From contig JAZROZ010000027.1 in assembly GCA_045648985.1 (NCBI GenBank), forward strand, positions 1 to 64,000: DNA of 64,000 nt, in the 5' to 3' direction. The translations under genes and the position numbers were made by a program. The stretch comes from SIG437 sp045648985 (GTDB lineage: Bacteria > Bacillota > Clostridia > UBA1381 > UBA9506). The notes beneath the pieces are model-generated. The model searched no databases and had not been told where the DNA came from. It saw only the letters and a list, made by a program, of their open reading frames with translations. Each line of letters starts with the position of its first letter. Positions within the stretch are counted from its first letter, which is position 1. This document shows, in pieces, positions 34,801-42,681 of the stretch.

Positions 34801-34834
34801 AAAAATGTGTCGCAGCATTATTCGGAGTTAGACA

Positions 34835-34864
34835 ATAAAAAATGCGCCAACCGAAGTCAGCGCA
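34835..34864 (-). terminator. Terminator of the 6S-like RNA gene
   Basis: On the minus strand TGCGCTGACTTCGGTTGGCGCA forms a TTCG-type hairpin (GCGC closing pairs) followed by TTTTTTAT. Confidence 0.88.
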
Positions 34865-35051
34865 TAAAAAACGCAAACCCCAATTGTCGCCAAACAAATC
34901 CATATAAAAACAGTAAGGGATATACCTTAATTCTCTGTTCAGTAGGGAGGAGCTTGCATTTTTATGTAAACTCAAACTACTGAACAAGAAATAAAAGGTA
35001 AATAACGCAAAAGAAAATACCCCTGTTACTGTTTTATGTAATTTGTTTGGC
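34836..35051 (-). ncRNA. Structured non-coding RNA, 6S RNA-like
   Basis: About 216 bases. A perfect-spaced sigma-A promoter sets the start at about 35051, exactly the first base of a long closing stem: GCCAAACAAAT (35051-35041) pairs with ATTTGTTTGGC (34899-34889), and pairing continues through AACAGTAA / TTACTGTT and GGGGTAT / ATAYCCC. An apical rod follows: TGTTCAGTAG / CTACTGAACA (34977-34986 with 34936-34945), then GAGTTT / AAGCTC and CAT / ATG. Between them is an asymmetric internal bubble. A terminator hairpin ends it. A rod with a central bubble, no good reading frame, its own promoter and terminator, and about 160-200 bases is the 6S RNA plan; 6S RNA binds the sigma-A holoenzyme. Identity rests on architecture only. 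Confidence 0.6.
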
Positions 35052-35057
35052 ATAATT

Positions 35058-35086
35058 ATTATATCATATCGATTTTCAATAGTCAA
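35058..35086 (-). promoter_or_regulatory. Sigma-A promoter of the 6S-like RNA
   Basis: TTGACT, 17 bases, TATAAT with extended -10 TGA on the minus strand. The predicted start, 7 bases after the -10, coincides with the first paired base of the RNA. Confidence 0.85.
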
Positions 35087-35134
35087 TATTATATTTTTAA
35101 AGCCATTTTTTCTCTTTTTGCGGGCTGGACTTTT

Positions 35135-36304
35135 TTACATCCCTTGCCCGAACATCATACTGTTTGCGAGCCTTGCAAACATTTGCAGTGGGTTTATTTT
35201 TTTGACATCCTCTATTGCTACGATGTCTGTACTTCCCACCTTGTTTCCGTCAATAAAGAATTCAATCTCGCCCAGTTTTTGCCCTTTGGTGATTGGTGCT
35301 TCTATTTCTTCGGGGATGGATAATTTCTTTTCGATGCTATTTAATTTTTCTTTTGAAACCAAAACCCCTGCTGAGTCTTTAGCACCAGTTTTAATTGTGT
35401 TTAGCGCTCCTTTTTTCACCTTAATTTCTTTTAAGTCTTCATCCGTTACAAGTGTGTTTGCGATTGCATAATTTGCAAAGCCGTAATCTAAAAGTTTAGT
35501 GGCATCTGCAAATCTCTCCTTTGATGTGGGAGCCGCCATAATAACTGCGATTAAGTTCATATTATCTCTTTTAGCAGAAGCGGAGAGGCAATATTTTGCG
35601 ACACTTGTAGAGCCTGTTTTTAAACCATTTGCGCCCTCATAAAAACGTATCAGCTTGTTTGTATTGACAAGACCGAATTCGCCACCTCTTAGTGAATCCA
35701 TCCAGATAGAAGTGAAGTCAAAAATTCGTGGGTGTGATATAAGCTCTCTTGACATTACTGAGATGTCGTGTGCCGTTGTGTAGTGTCCGTCAGCGTCAAG
35801 TCCATTACAGTTAATAAAGTTAGTGTTTTCCATTCCAAGCTCTTTTGCTCGTTCGTTCATTTTTTTTACAAAGCTCTCGTGACTTCCCGCAAGGTGACAC
35901 GCAAGAGCCACCGCAGCATCATTGCCCGATGCAACAGCAACAGCTTTTAGCATATCGTGTACACTCATTTGCTCTCCCACCTCTAAATACACCTGCGAGC
36001 CACCCATAGATGCAGCTTCCTCTGAGCACGTTACCATATCGTCCATTGAAATCTGTCCTGAATCAACTGCTTCAATTACCAAAAGCATTGTCATAATTTT
36101 TGTGACAGATGCAGGGGGTAGTTTTTCGTGGGCGTTTTTTTCAAATAACACCTGACCTGTCTGGGATTCAATTAATATTGCAGATGGTGCAGACAACGTT
36201 AGTTCATCTGCAAAACCTACCATGTGCGTTGATGTGATACATAAAAAGACAAGAAATAAAGCCGAGATTCTTTTAAATATCGTTCCTTTAAAAATTTTTA
36301 CCAT
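35135..36304 (-). CDS. dacF: D-alanyl-D-alanine carboxypeptidase (DacF/DacA type, S11)
   Basis: 389 residues. Signal peptide (about 1-30), then a penicillin-binding S11 domain with the catalytic SxxK as PASVTKIM, SxN as SGN in VASGNDAAVA, and KTG in GANGLKTGST. A C-terminal PBP5-like beta domain (about 290-365) and a terminal amphipathic helix are consistent with membrane association. It trims peptidoglycan pentapeptides. DacF is forespore-specific in Bacillus, DacA vegetative; I cannot tell which here, so the symbol is tentative. The ATG at 36304 has GAAGGGAG upstream. Confidence 0.9.
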   Translation of the reverse strand: MVKIFKGTIFKRISALFLVFLCITSTHMVGFADELTLSAPSAILIESQTGQVLFEKNAHEKLPPASVTKIMTMLLVIEAVDSGQISMDDMVTCSEEAASMGGSQVYLEVGEQMSVHDMLKAVAVASGNDAAVALACHLAGSHESFVKKMNERAKELGMENTNFINCNGLDADGHYTTAHDISVMSRELISHPRIFDFTSIWMDSLRGGEFGLVNTNKLIRFYEGANGLKTGSTSVAKYCLSASAKRDNMNLIAVIMAAPTSKERFADATKLLDYGFANYAIANTLVTDEDLKEIKVKKGALNTIKTGAKDSAGVLVSKEKLNSIEKKLSIPEEIEAPITKGQKLGEIEFFIDGNKVGSTDIVAIEDVKKINPLQMFARLANSMMFGQGM

Positions 36305-36326
36305 TTGAAAAGCTCCCTTCAAAGAC

Positions 36327-36384
36327 AAAGATGAAAAGAAACAGGATTTTCATAAAACGCCAAGTCCTGTTTCTTTTCATCTTT
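36327..36384 (-). repeat. 20-bp perfect inverted repeat in the leader of the dacF-like gene
   Basis: Arms 36327-36346 and 36365-36384 are perfect inverse complements (AAAGATGAAAAG at one end), 18 bases apart, ending 8 bases before the ribosome-binding site of the carboxypeptidase gene. On the minus strand it is not followed by a proper T-run, so it would be an mRNA leader hairpin rather than a terminator; on the plus strand the flank is T-rich. Confidence 0.8.
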
Positions 36385-36436
36385 TGTATATTTTCTTTTT
36401 GTTATAGTCTATGCAGGTATTTTTTAAAAATGACAA

Positions 36437-36468
36437 AACAAAAAACCCCGAGAAACAAATCGGGGCTT
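36437..36468 (-). terminator. Terminator downstream of cdaR
   Basis: On the minus strand GCCCCGATTTGTTTCTCGGGG forms a hairpin followed by TTTTTTG. It lies about 190 bases after the cdaR stop. Confidence 0.85.
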
Positions 36469-36499
36469 TGAGTTTTCCTTTTATTTAAAAAGGAGGGAA

Positions 36500-36583
36500 A
36501 TGAAAAAAGTTTTGTTTGTTGTGCTAGTTGTGGTATGTATATATGATACCACAATATGTGCTAAATTGCAAGGAAAATTATAG
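36500..36583 (+). CDS. Possible 27-residue hydrophobic peptide
   Basis: AGGAGG at 36491-36496 lies 3 bases before an ATG that opens a 27-codon frame: MKKVLFVVLVVVCIYDTTIC and a short polar tail. It looks like a signal peptide or a small membrane peptide. The spacing to the ribosome-binding site is shorter than usual, no plus-strand promoter is evident, and a hairpin (GTGGTAT / ATACCAC) lies inside. Everything else in 36329-36656 is the two hairpins already listed. This is weak. Confidence 0.2.
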   Translation: MKKVLFVVLVVVCIYDTTICAKLQGKL

Positions 36584-36656
36584 CTAAACATAAAAAATTT
36601 TTTAATCTGGTTTATTGTGCATAATGACGAAGAATATGTTTTATTTATTCTTCCCA

Positions 36657-37598
36657 TTAATATGTGTTTTTATTAAACCTTATTGTGAATGAATCACCAT
36701 CTAATGATGATACTCTGTCAGGGAGATAGAGAGTCACTTCAGCATCTCCTGCAGCATCAATGTCATTTATTGAGATAGGCATTGTTCTGATTGCAGTCAG
36801 CTCGTCAATAACATCAGCAGGCCCCTTAATATTTATAGTTGATAAGGTATTCCTATCAGGTTGATATGAAAATTCTTCTGTTCTTAAGTCAGAGGAAAGC
36901 ACAGGAATAAGGTTTACTGTTTTTGTTTTGAGCATTTGACATCTTACCTGTATCTCTTCATTATCAAAGGATATATGTGAAAAACTTATCTCTTTGTCGC
37001 TTGAGTCAAAAGCCTTAGGAGCTGTTACGGCTGCAATGTCTGTATCTTTACCGTTAACATCAATTTCGGCAACTACTGAGCCGATACCATCTATAATTGT
37101 CTTTGCTCCTGTTACTTTCACCTGATTGGGATTTGCAAGCAATTCTCCAGGAATGAAATCAGCTTTGGGCGAGCCTACTGCTACAACGTTTATATCAAAC
37201 ATTTTAGATATTAAAGTATCAACTTCAACAGAGATAGAAGACGGAGTCTTTTTCACTACTTCTAAATTTCCGTATGGAAGTAAAATACTTGTGTTTACAG
37301 AGTGTGTCCCTTTTTCTTCGATAGGACTTAAATCCGCAACAACGGTAATATCGGAGGAGGATATATTCATTATGTTTTTCATATTTCCCTTTAAGGTTAT
37401 ATCAACAGTTCTGTCCTTATCATTTAAAACAATAAGGTCTTTATCCTCAAGCTCTGCTCTTTGTGTAAAAACTACGGGCACTCCTTTAAAGGTTTTTTCA
37501 CGTTCGGGATTTTGTACCTGAACGACATAAATCCACAGACCTATTGCTATAACGAGAGAGATGATTTTAAGCATATTATCACTTTTTAGTATTTTCAT
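36657..37598 (-). CDS. cdaR: YbbR-domain protein CdaR (regulator of CdaA)
   Basis: 313 residues. One N-terminal membrane helix (about 9-26) and an extracellular part of about three to four YbbR beta repeats, the first containing KTFKGVPVVFTQ. CdaR binds and modulates the diadenylate cyclase CdaA from outside the membrane. Its ATG overlaps the cdaA stop (ATGA). glmM, which usually follows, is absent; cdaR is last in the unit. Confidence 0.93.
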   Translation of the reverse strand: MKILKSDNMLKIISLVIAIGLWIYVVQVQNPEREKTFKGVPVVFTQRAELEDKDLIVLNDKDRTVDITLKGNMKNIMNISSSDITVVADLSPIEEKGTHSVNTSILLPYGNLEVVKKTPSSISVEVDTLISKMFDINVVAVGSPKADFIPGELLANPNQVKVTGAKTIIDGIGSVVAEIDVNGKDTDIAAVTAPKAFDSSDKEISFSHISFDNEEIQVRCQMLKTKTVNLIPVLSSDLRTEEFSYQPDRNTLSTINIKGPADVIDELTAIRTMPISINDIDAAGDAEVTLYLPDRVSSLDGDSFTIRFNKNTY

Positions 37599-38440
37599 TC
37601 CTTATCCCTCCCCTTAAATATTGACTTAATATGGCTGTGAGCCGTTTTTTCATTATCTGACTGGGCAAGCAGCTTGTTTAAAAGCTTACTAAGTGATGAG
37701 ATGGAAAGGTTCCTTATAAGGTCACCGCCTACGGCAACAGAGATTTTTCCTGTTTCTTCAGAAACGACGAGTGCAACACTATCTGACATTTCAGTAATTC
37801 CTAAAGCCGCCCTGTGTCTTGTACCAAACTCTTTACTTAAGTTTTTGTTTGAAGAAAGTGGCAATACGGTAGCTGCCATATGAATCTTTTCTTTTTTTAC
37901 AATTACGGCACCGTCATGAAGAGGTGTGTTGGGTACAAAAATATTTTCAAGTATTTCAGATGACAAATCTGCATTGATTACCGTTCCGCCTGTTAGATGC
38001 TCATCTATTATGTTTTTACGTTCAAAAACAATGAGTGCTCCTGTCTTGGTTTTAGACATAGAGGCAGCAGCGAGGCACGCTTCATCAATCAAATCCTCTG
38101 TTTCACGCGGCTCTTCAGTAGTAAAAAGACTTCCGAATTTTGAGCGTCCCATATGCTCTAAGCCACGTCTTAGCTCAGGCTGGAATATAATTAAAAGTGC
38201 GGTAGCACCTATCTGCATAGTGTTAATCAGTATAAAATGAACTACAGAAAGCTGCAGCCAGTCGCTGACAATCATAACAACAAGCAAGATAGCAATACCT
38301 TTAATAAGCTGCTCTGCCCGTGTTTTACGCACGTATTTCATTAGTGTATATATGGCAAATGTAACGATTAAGATGTCAACTATGTCAGAAAGCTGAATAG
38401 TTTTAATCAATGGGAAAATATACGATGTAAAGATATTCAC
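37595..38440 (-). CDS. cdaA: Diadenylate cyclase CdaA
   Basis: 281 residues from a GTG with GAGGTGA upstream. Three N-terminal membrane helices (within 1-90), then the DAC domain with the catalytic DGAVIV and GTRHRAALG motifs, both intact. It makes c-di-AMP from two ATP to control potassium and osmolyte transport and cell-wall homeostasis. It is coupled to cdaR and lies 38 bases after rpe. Confidence 0.95.
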   Translation of the reverse strand: MNIFTSYIFPLIKTIQLSDIVDILIVTFAIYTLMKYVRKTRAEQLIKGIAILLVVMIVSDWLQLSVVHFILINTMQIGATALLIIFQPELRRGLEHMGRSKFGSLFTTEEPRETEDLIDEACLAAASMSKTKTGALIVFERKNIIDEHLTGGTVINADLSSEILENIFVPNTPLHDGAVIVKKEKIHMAATVLPLSSNKNLSKEFGTRHRAALGITEMSDSVALVVSEETGKISVAVGGDLIRNLSISSLSKLLNKLLAQSDNEKTAHSHIKSIFKGRDKE

Positions 38441-38478
38441 AGCTTATCACCTCTTTTATTTGTCAATTTAAAAATATT

Positions 38479-39117
38479 TTAAAATTCTTTGAACTTTTTA
38501 ACAGTTTCGGCAGGATTTTCACTTCCGAAAACTGCAGTTCCTGCAACAATTACATTTGCGCCTGCATCTACCGGAATGTGAAGATTATCAAGATAAACTC
38601 CGCCATCTACTTCAATATCAAAATCAGGACCGAAAATTTCTCTTGCTTCTTTGATTTTTGAATTTACATCGGAAATATAACTTTGTCCGCCAAAGCCTGC
38701 GTAAACAGTCATAAGCAGAAGCATATCTATCTGGTCTTTGTATGGAAGAACTCTGGAAAGCTCCGCATCGGGATTTAATGCAATACCTGCTTTTTTACCT
38801 AAGGAATGAATTTCCTTTAAGGTAGCTTCAATATCGCTGTCACATTCAATATGAATTGTTATAATATCTGCACCCGCATCTGCAAAAGCTTTTACATATT
38901 TGTGTGGCTCGCTTATCATAAGGTGCGTATCGAAAATAATATCACTTACTTTTCTGATGCTCTTTATTACGGGAATACCAAAAGAGATATTTGGCACGAG
39001 GTGGCCGTCCATAACGTCTAAATGGAGCATATCGGCACCTGCTATGGCTACTTTCTTTATTTCGCTTTCAAGCTTTGTAAAATCTGCTGCTAAAAGCGAT
39101 GGTGACAATTTAATCAT
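38479..39117 (-). CDS. rpe: Ribulose-phosphate 3-epimerase
   Basis: 212 residues, TIM barrel. SPSLLAADFTKLESEI, the metal-site HLDVMDGHLVPN, DTHLMISEP, MTVYAGFGGQSYI and EVDGGV are the family blocks. Interconverts Ru5P and Xu5P. It lies in the rsgA-rpe order seen in Firmicutes but with its own promoter in the 96-base gap. The usual next gene, thiN, is displaced to 57 kb and replaced here by cdaA-cdaR. Confidence 0.96.
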   Translation of the reverse strand: MIKLSPSLLAADFTKLESEIKKVAIAGADMLHLDVMDGHLVPNISFGIPVIKSIRKVSDIIFDTHLMISEPHKYVKAFADAGADIITIHIECDSDIEATLKEIHSLGKKAGIALNPDAELSRVLPYKDQIDMLLLMTVYAGFGGQSYISDVNSKIKEAREIFGPDFDIEVDGGVYLDNLHIPVDAGANVIVAGTAVFGSENPAETVKKFKEF

Positions 39118-39166
39118 TGTTTTACTCCTTTATTTTATCATTAATTAATGCTATATTTAAATATTT

Positions 39167-39195
39167 ATTATACTACTTCATTTTAATAAATGCAA
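39167..39195 (-). promoter_or_regulatory. Sigma-A promoter of rpe-cdaA-cdaR
   Basis: TTGCAT, 17 bases, TATAAT on the minus strand, 49 bases before rpe. Confidence 0.65.
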
Positions 39196-39213
39196 TAAAA
39201 TCAATATTACATT

Positions 39214-40095
39214 TTAATTACTGTAATCAGGTCTTAAATTTTTAAGTTCTTCTTGAAGAGTTTTATAGCTTTCATAGCGGCTTTGTGATATTTCTTTTCG
39301 TACTAGAGCCTCTTTTACAGCGCAGTCGGGCTCTGTAATATGACTGCAGCCTGTGAACCTGCAATAACTAGCATATTTTGATATTTCAGGGAAAAATTCT
39401 GCTAAATTATCCTGAGTAACCAATGAAATATCAAAAGAAGAAAAACCCGGTGTATCTAATATGAAACCGCCAAAGGAAAGCGGAAAAAGCTCTGAATGAC
39501 GTGTTGTATGCTTACCACGGCTGATTTTGTTGCTTAGCGCCCCTGTTTTTAAGTTAAGTGTTGGGTCAAGGATATTTATAAGGCTTGATTTTCCAACACC
39601 TGAAGACCCTGCTAAAGCTGAAACCTTATCCTTTAAGACTTCTTTTAGCTCTTCTGTACCGATATTTTCACTGCTGCTTGCTAAAATAACTTTAAAGCCT
39701 GTCTTTTCATAAGCCTTTTTATATTCTTCCGCCTTATCATCTGACAGGTCAACCTTATTAATACAGATAATGCAATCTACCCCCATAGAAACTGCCGCAA
39801 CTGTGAGTTTATCAACCAAAAGAAGATTGGGTGCGGGAGTTTTCACAGAGAAAGTGATTACCATATTATCTATATTTGCAACAGGCGGCCTTATGAAACT
39901 GTTTTTGCGCGGGAAAATCGTTTCAATACTTCCAACACCTGACTCAGTTTCGGAAAGTGTGATTTCTACATTATCTCCTACCTGAGGTGTGATGTTTAAT
40001 TTTCTGAATTTACCGCGTGCATGACATTCAACAAGACCGCTATCTGTCTGCACGTAGTAAAATCCGCCTATTCCTTTTGTTATAACACCGTTCAT
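39214..40095 (-). CDS. rsgA: Ribosome small-subunit GTPase RsgA
   Basis: 293 residues. N-terminal OB fold, a circularly permuted GTPase with G4 (CINKVDLSDD) before G1 (AGSSGVGKSSLIN) and G3 (DTPGFSSF), and a C-terminal zinc finger with CRFTGCSHITEPDCAV. Assists late 30S maturation. It follows prkC by 23 bases in the conserved stp-prkC-rsgA-rpe order. Confidence 0.96.
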   Translation of the reverse strand: MNGVITKGIGGFYYVQTDSGLVECHARGKFRKLNITPQVGDNVEITLSETESGVGSIETIFPRKNSFIRPPVANIDNMVITFSVKTPAPNLLLVDKLTVAAVSMGVDCIICINKVDLSDDKAEEYKKAYEKTGFKVILASSSENIGTEELKEVLKDKVSALAGSSGVGKSSLINILDPTLNLKTGALSNKISRGKHTTRHSELFPLSFGGFILDTPGFSSFDISLVTQDNLAEFFPEISKYASYCRFTGCSHITEPDCAVKEALVRKEISQSRYESYKTLQEELKNLRPDYSN

Positions 40096-40118
40096 TAAGT
40101 CAGACCTTTCGGTTAGTT

Positions 40119-41903
40119 TTATTGTATTTGTGCTACTGTTTCTGCTAATGGTTCCTGCACAGGAAGCAATACCGGATCAGGAATTGATGGTTGGGGGTTT
40201 GCCGTTGCGGGAGCTATAGGTGGATTAGTTGGTGGATTTGTAACCGGTCCGCGTGATACCCTTAAATCTATACTGGTTTTTTCTTTAACTTCCTTATTAG
40301 GACGTATTTCCTGTGATATAACAGTATTTACAGGTTTGTCACTTTCGATGTAGATTATACTTCCCCAGACAAGATTATTTTCCAAAAGAACAGCTTTAGC
40401 ATTTTCTAAAGGAAGGTCGATAAGATTGGGCACAGCTACGATGATTTCTTCCTTGCCTGATGAAACTGTGATTGTAACATAGCCACCCTTTGAGATTTTG
40501 TTGCCGCCCTCGGGCAGCTGACTGATGATATATCCTTCTGCAACTATGTCACTTGGCTCTGTTCTTACTGCCACATTAAGATTTAAGTCAGCAAATACGT
40601 TCTGCGCTTCTTCCTCTGTCATATTGATAACGCTTGGCAGACTAAACTGCTCAGCTGCCGCGTTTATTACGACCTTAACGGAAGAATTTGCTTTTACTTT
40701 CTCAAACGGAAGCGGATTCTGAGAAAGAATTACTCCTTCTGCTTTCGTTTCGTCACGTATTTCCTTTTCTACTACTATTTCGATTTCAGAATTAATAACA
40801 GTGTCTTTTGCTTCTTCTATTGTCATACCTGAAAAATCAGGAAGTTCAAGCTTTTCACCGCCAAAAGAAAAAGACGGTGGATTTAAAATGAAGAAGCCTA
40901 TTATTGCAATAAGCAGAATTCCTGTGCCGATTCCTGCTAAAATTCCGTAAAGGTCACTCATTTTAGAAGAGATTACTTTCTTCTGTTTTTTTGGTTTACC
41001 ATCTATCTTGGGATTGTTTTGCGGAACTTTCGGGATGATTGTGGTGTCACCAGGTGATGTATTAAAATCAGCGGCAACCTCTGCACCTATATATACCTTT
41101 TTCAAATCAACGAGCATTCTTGTAGCTGTTTCATATCTCGCAGCAGGTGATTTGCACATCGCCTTTAAAATAACGTTTTCAAACGATTGCGGGATGTCGG
41201 GATTTAAGGTTTTTGGTGGTGTAGGCTCATTTTCAATATGCTGCATAGCGACAGAAACGGCATTATCTCCGTCAAAAGGAAGAGTTCCAGTTACCATTTC
41301 ATAAAGGAGCACACCTAAAGAATAGATATCTGTTTTAGTGTCTGTATATCCACCGCGAGCCTGCTCAGGCGAACAATAGTGAACAGAGCCGATTGTTGTT
41401 GTATTTGATGCGATTGTTCCTGAATTGATAGCTTTTGCTATTCCAAAATCAGTAATCTTTAATACACCCTCACGTGTTATCATAATGTTGTGGGGCTTTA
41501 TGTCTTTATGTACAATGCCTTTTTGGTGTGCGTGCTCGAGCCCCGCACAAATCTGGCTGCCGTAATCGACAGCTTCTTTCCAGGGAATGATGCCCTTTGC
41601 GTCAATATATTGCTTTAAGGTGACTCCCTCGACATATTCCATAACGATATAGTCAATGTCTCCGTCTAGCGCTACGTCATAGACCGAAACTATATTTGGG
41701 TGTGATAACCCTCCTGCAGCCTGAGCTTCTGCACGGAAACGTTTTATAAAATCGCTGTCTGTTCTGTATTCCGGTCTTAACACCTTAATTGCGACATATC
41801 TGTTAAGTACAAGGCACTTTGCTTTATAAACGATAGCCATTCCGCCTTTGCCGATTGTTTCTATAATCTCATAGCGGCTATCTATAATATGTTCATTATT
41901 CAT
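40119..41903 (-). CDS. prkC: PASTA-domain Ser/Thr protein kinase (PrkC/Stk1)
   Basis: 594 residues. Kinase domain (about 10-270) with GKGGMAIVYKAK, the VAIKVL lysine, VHKDIKPHNIM and the DFGIAKA loop, followed by the activation loop; a membrane helix (about 325-350); three extracellular PASTA repeats (about 360-555) with GMTIEEAKD, NMTEEEAQN and DLPLENAKA; and a Pro-rich tail. It senses peptidoglycan and regulates wall synthesis, spore germination and translation. It overlaps stp by 8 bases. Confidence 0.96.
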   Translation of the reverse strand: MNNEHIIDSRYEIIETIGKGGMAIVYKAKCLVLNRYVAIKVLRPEYRTDSDFIKRFRAEAQAAGGLSHPNIVSVYDVALDGDIDYIVMEYVEGVTLKQYIDAKGIIPWKEAVDYGSQICAGLEHAHQKGIVHKDIKPHNIMITREGVLKITDFGIAKAINSGTIASNTTTIGSVHYCSPEQARGGYTDTKTDIYSLGVLLYEMVTGTLPFDGDNAVSVAMQHIENEPTPPKTLNPDIPQSFENVILKAMCKSPAARYETATRMLVDLKKVYIGAEVAADFNTSPGDTTIIPKVPQNNPKIDGKPKKQKKVISSKMSDLYGILAGIGTGILLIAIIGFFILNPPSFSFGGEKLELPDFSGMTIEEAKDTVINSEIEIVVEKEIRDETKAEGVILSQNPLPFEKVKANSSVKVVINAAAEQFSLPSVINMTEEEAQNVFADLNLNVAVRTEPSDIVAEGYIISQLPEGGNKISKGGYVTITVSSGKEEIIVAVPNLIDLPLENAKAVLLENNLVWGSIIYIESDKPVNTVISQEIRPNKEVKEKTSIDLRVSRGPVTNPPTNPPIAPATANPQPSIPDPVLLPVQEPLAETVAQIQ

Positions 41904-42681
41904 TTTCTTTCATCCCTTCTTCATTTTTTGCTATCAAGTCTGCAATCTTAAGTACAACCGCCGTGATATTATCAGGGCCCCCGTTTTCGTTTGCACGGTC
42001 AACAAGGTTTTTTGATGATATGATAACGTTTTCGCTATCTAAAACGGTTTGTTTGATTTCGGTATCGCATAAGACATTTGAAAGTCCGTCTGAACACAGG
42101 ATTAAGATATCTTCGTCCTTAGTTTCAAACTCTAAAACGTCAATATCAACGACTGAATCCGTACCCAGTGCTCTTGTGATAACATTTTTGTGAGGATGAT
42201 TAGCTGCTTCTTCTTCTGTGATAGTTCCCTGCGAAACGAGCTCCTCCACAAGAGAATGGTCTTTTGTAATTCTGTGAATTGTATTGCTTCGTATCAGGTA
42301 AAGTCTGGAGTCTCCGACATGCAGGACAACAACACGATTATCAATTATAAAACACAAGATAAGTGTCGTTCCCATACCCGATTTATCACTTGATGTCTTG
42401 CTTTCATCAAAAATAGCCTTGTTTGCAAGCTCTGTCGCTGTCAATAGCATATTCTTTAAAGCATCATATTCTAGTTCATCACTGTAGTTTTTGTTTATAA
42501 AGTCGCTTATGGTATCCGTTGCAATTTTACTTGCAACCTCGCCGGCATTATGCCCGCCCATGCCATCTGCAACTATTGCAAAAAAGGCTTTTGAAATAGG
42601 AGAAGGCTCACAGGAAAACCAATTGTCTTCGTTTGCCTTTCGCACCAAACCTTTGTCGGTGTATCCGCTTGCAATAATCAC
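41896..42681 (-). CDS. stp: PP2C-type protein phosphatase (Stp/PrpC)
   Basis: 261 residues from a GTG that overlaps the rlmN stop (GTGA). PP2C metal motifs: RKANEDNW, VADGMGGHNAGE, LHVGDSRLYLI, CSDGLSN and GGPDNITAV are all present. It reverses PrkC phosphorylation. Gene order rlmN-stp-prkC-rsgA is the Firmicute standard. Confidence 0.96.
   Translation of the reverse strand: MIIASGYTDKGLVRKANEDNWFSCEPSPISKAFFAIVADGMGGHNAGEVASKIATDTISDFINKNYSDELEYDALKNMLLTATELANKAIFDESKTSSDKSGMGTTLILCFIIDNRVVVLHVGDSRLYLIRSNTIHRITKDHSLVEELVSQGTITEEEAANHPHKNVITRALGTDSVVDIDVLEFETKDEDILILCSDGLSNVLCDTEIKQTVLDSENVIISSKNLVDRANENGGPDNITAVVLKIADLIAKNEEGMKENE

Noticed and set aside
34799..35086. 95-codon frame on the minus strand downstream of gyrA
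   Set aside because: It lies over the structured RNA, reads through the terminator hairpin and has no ribosome-binding site; the RNA explains the sequence better.
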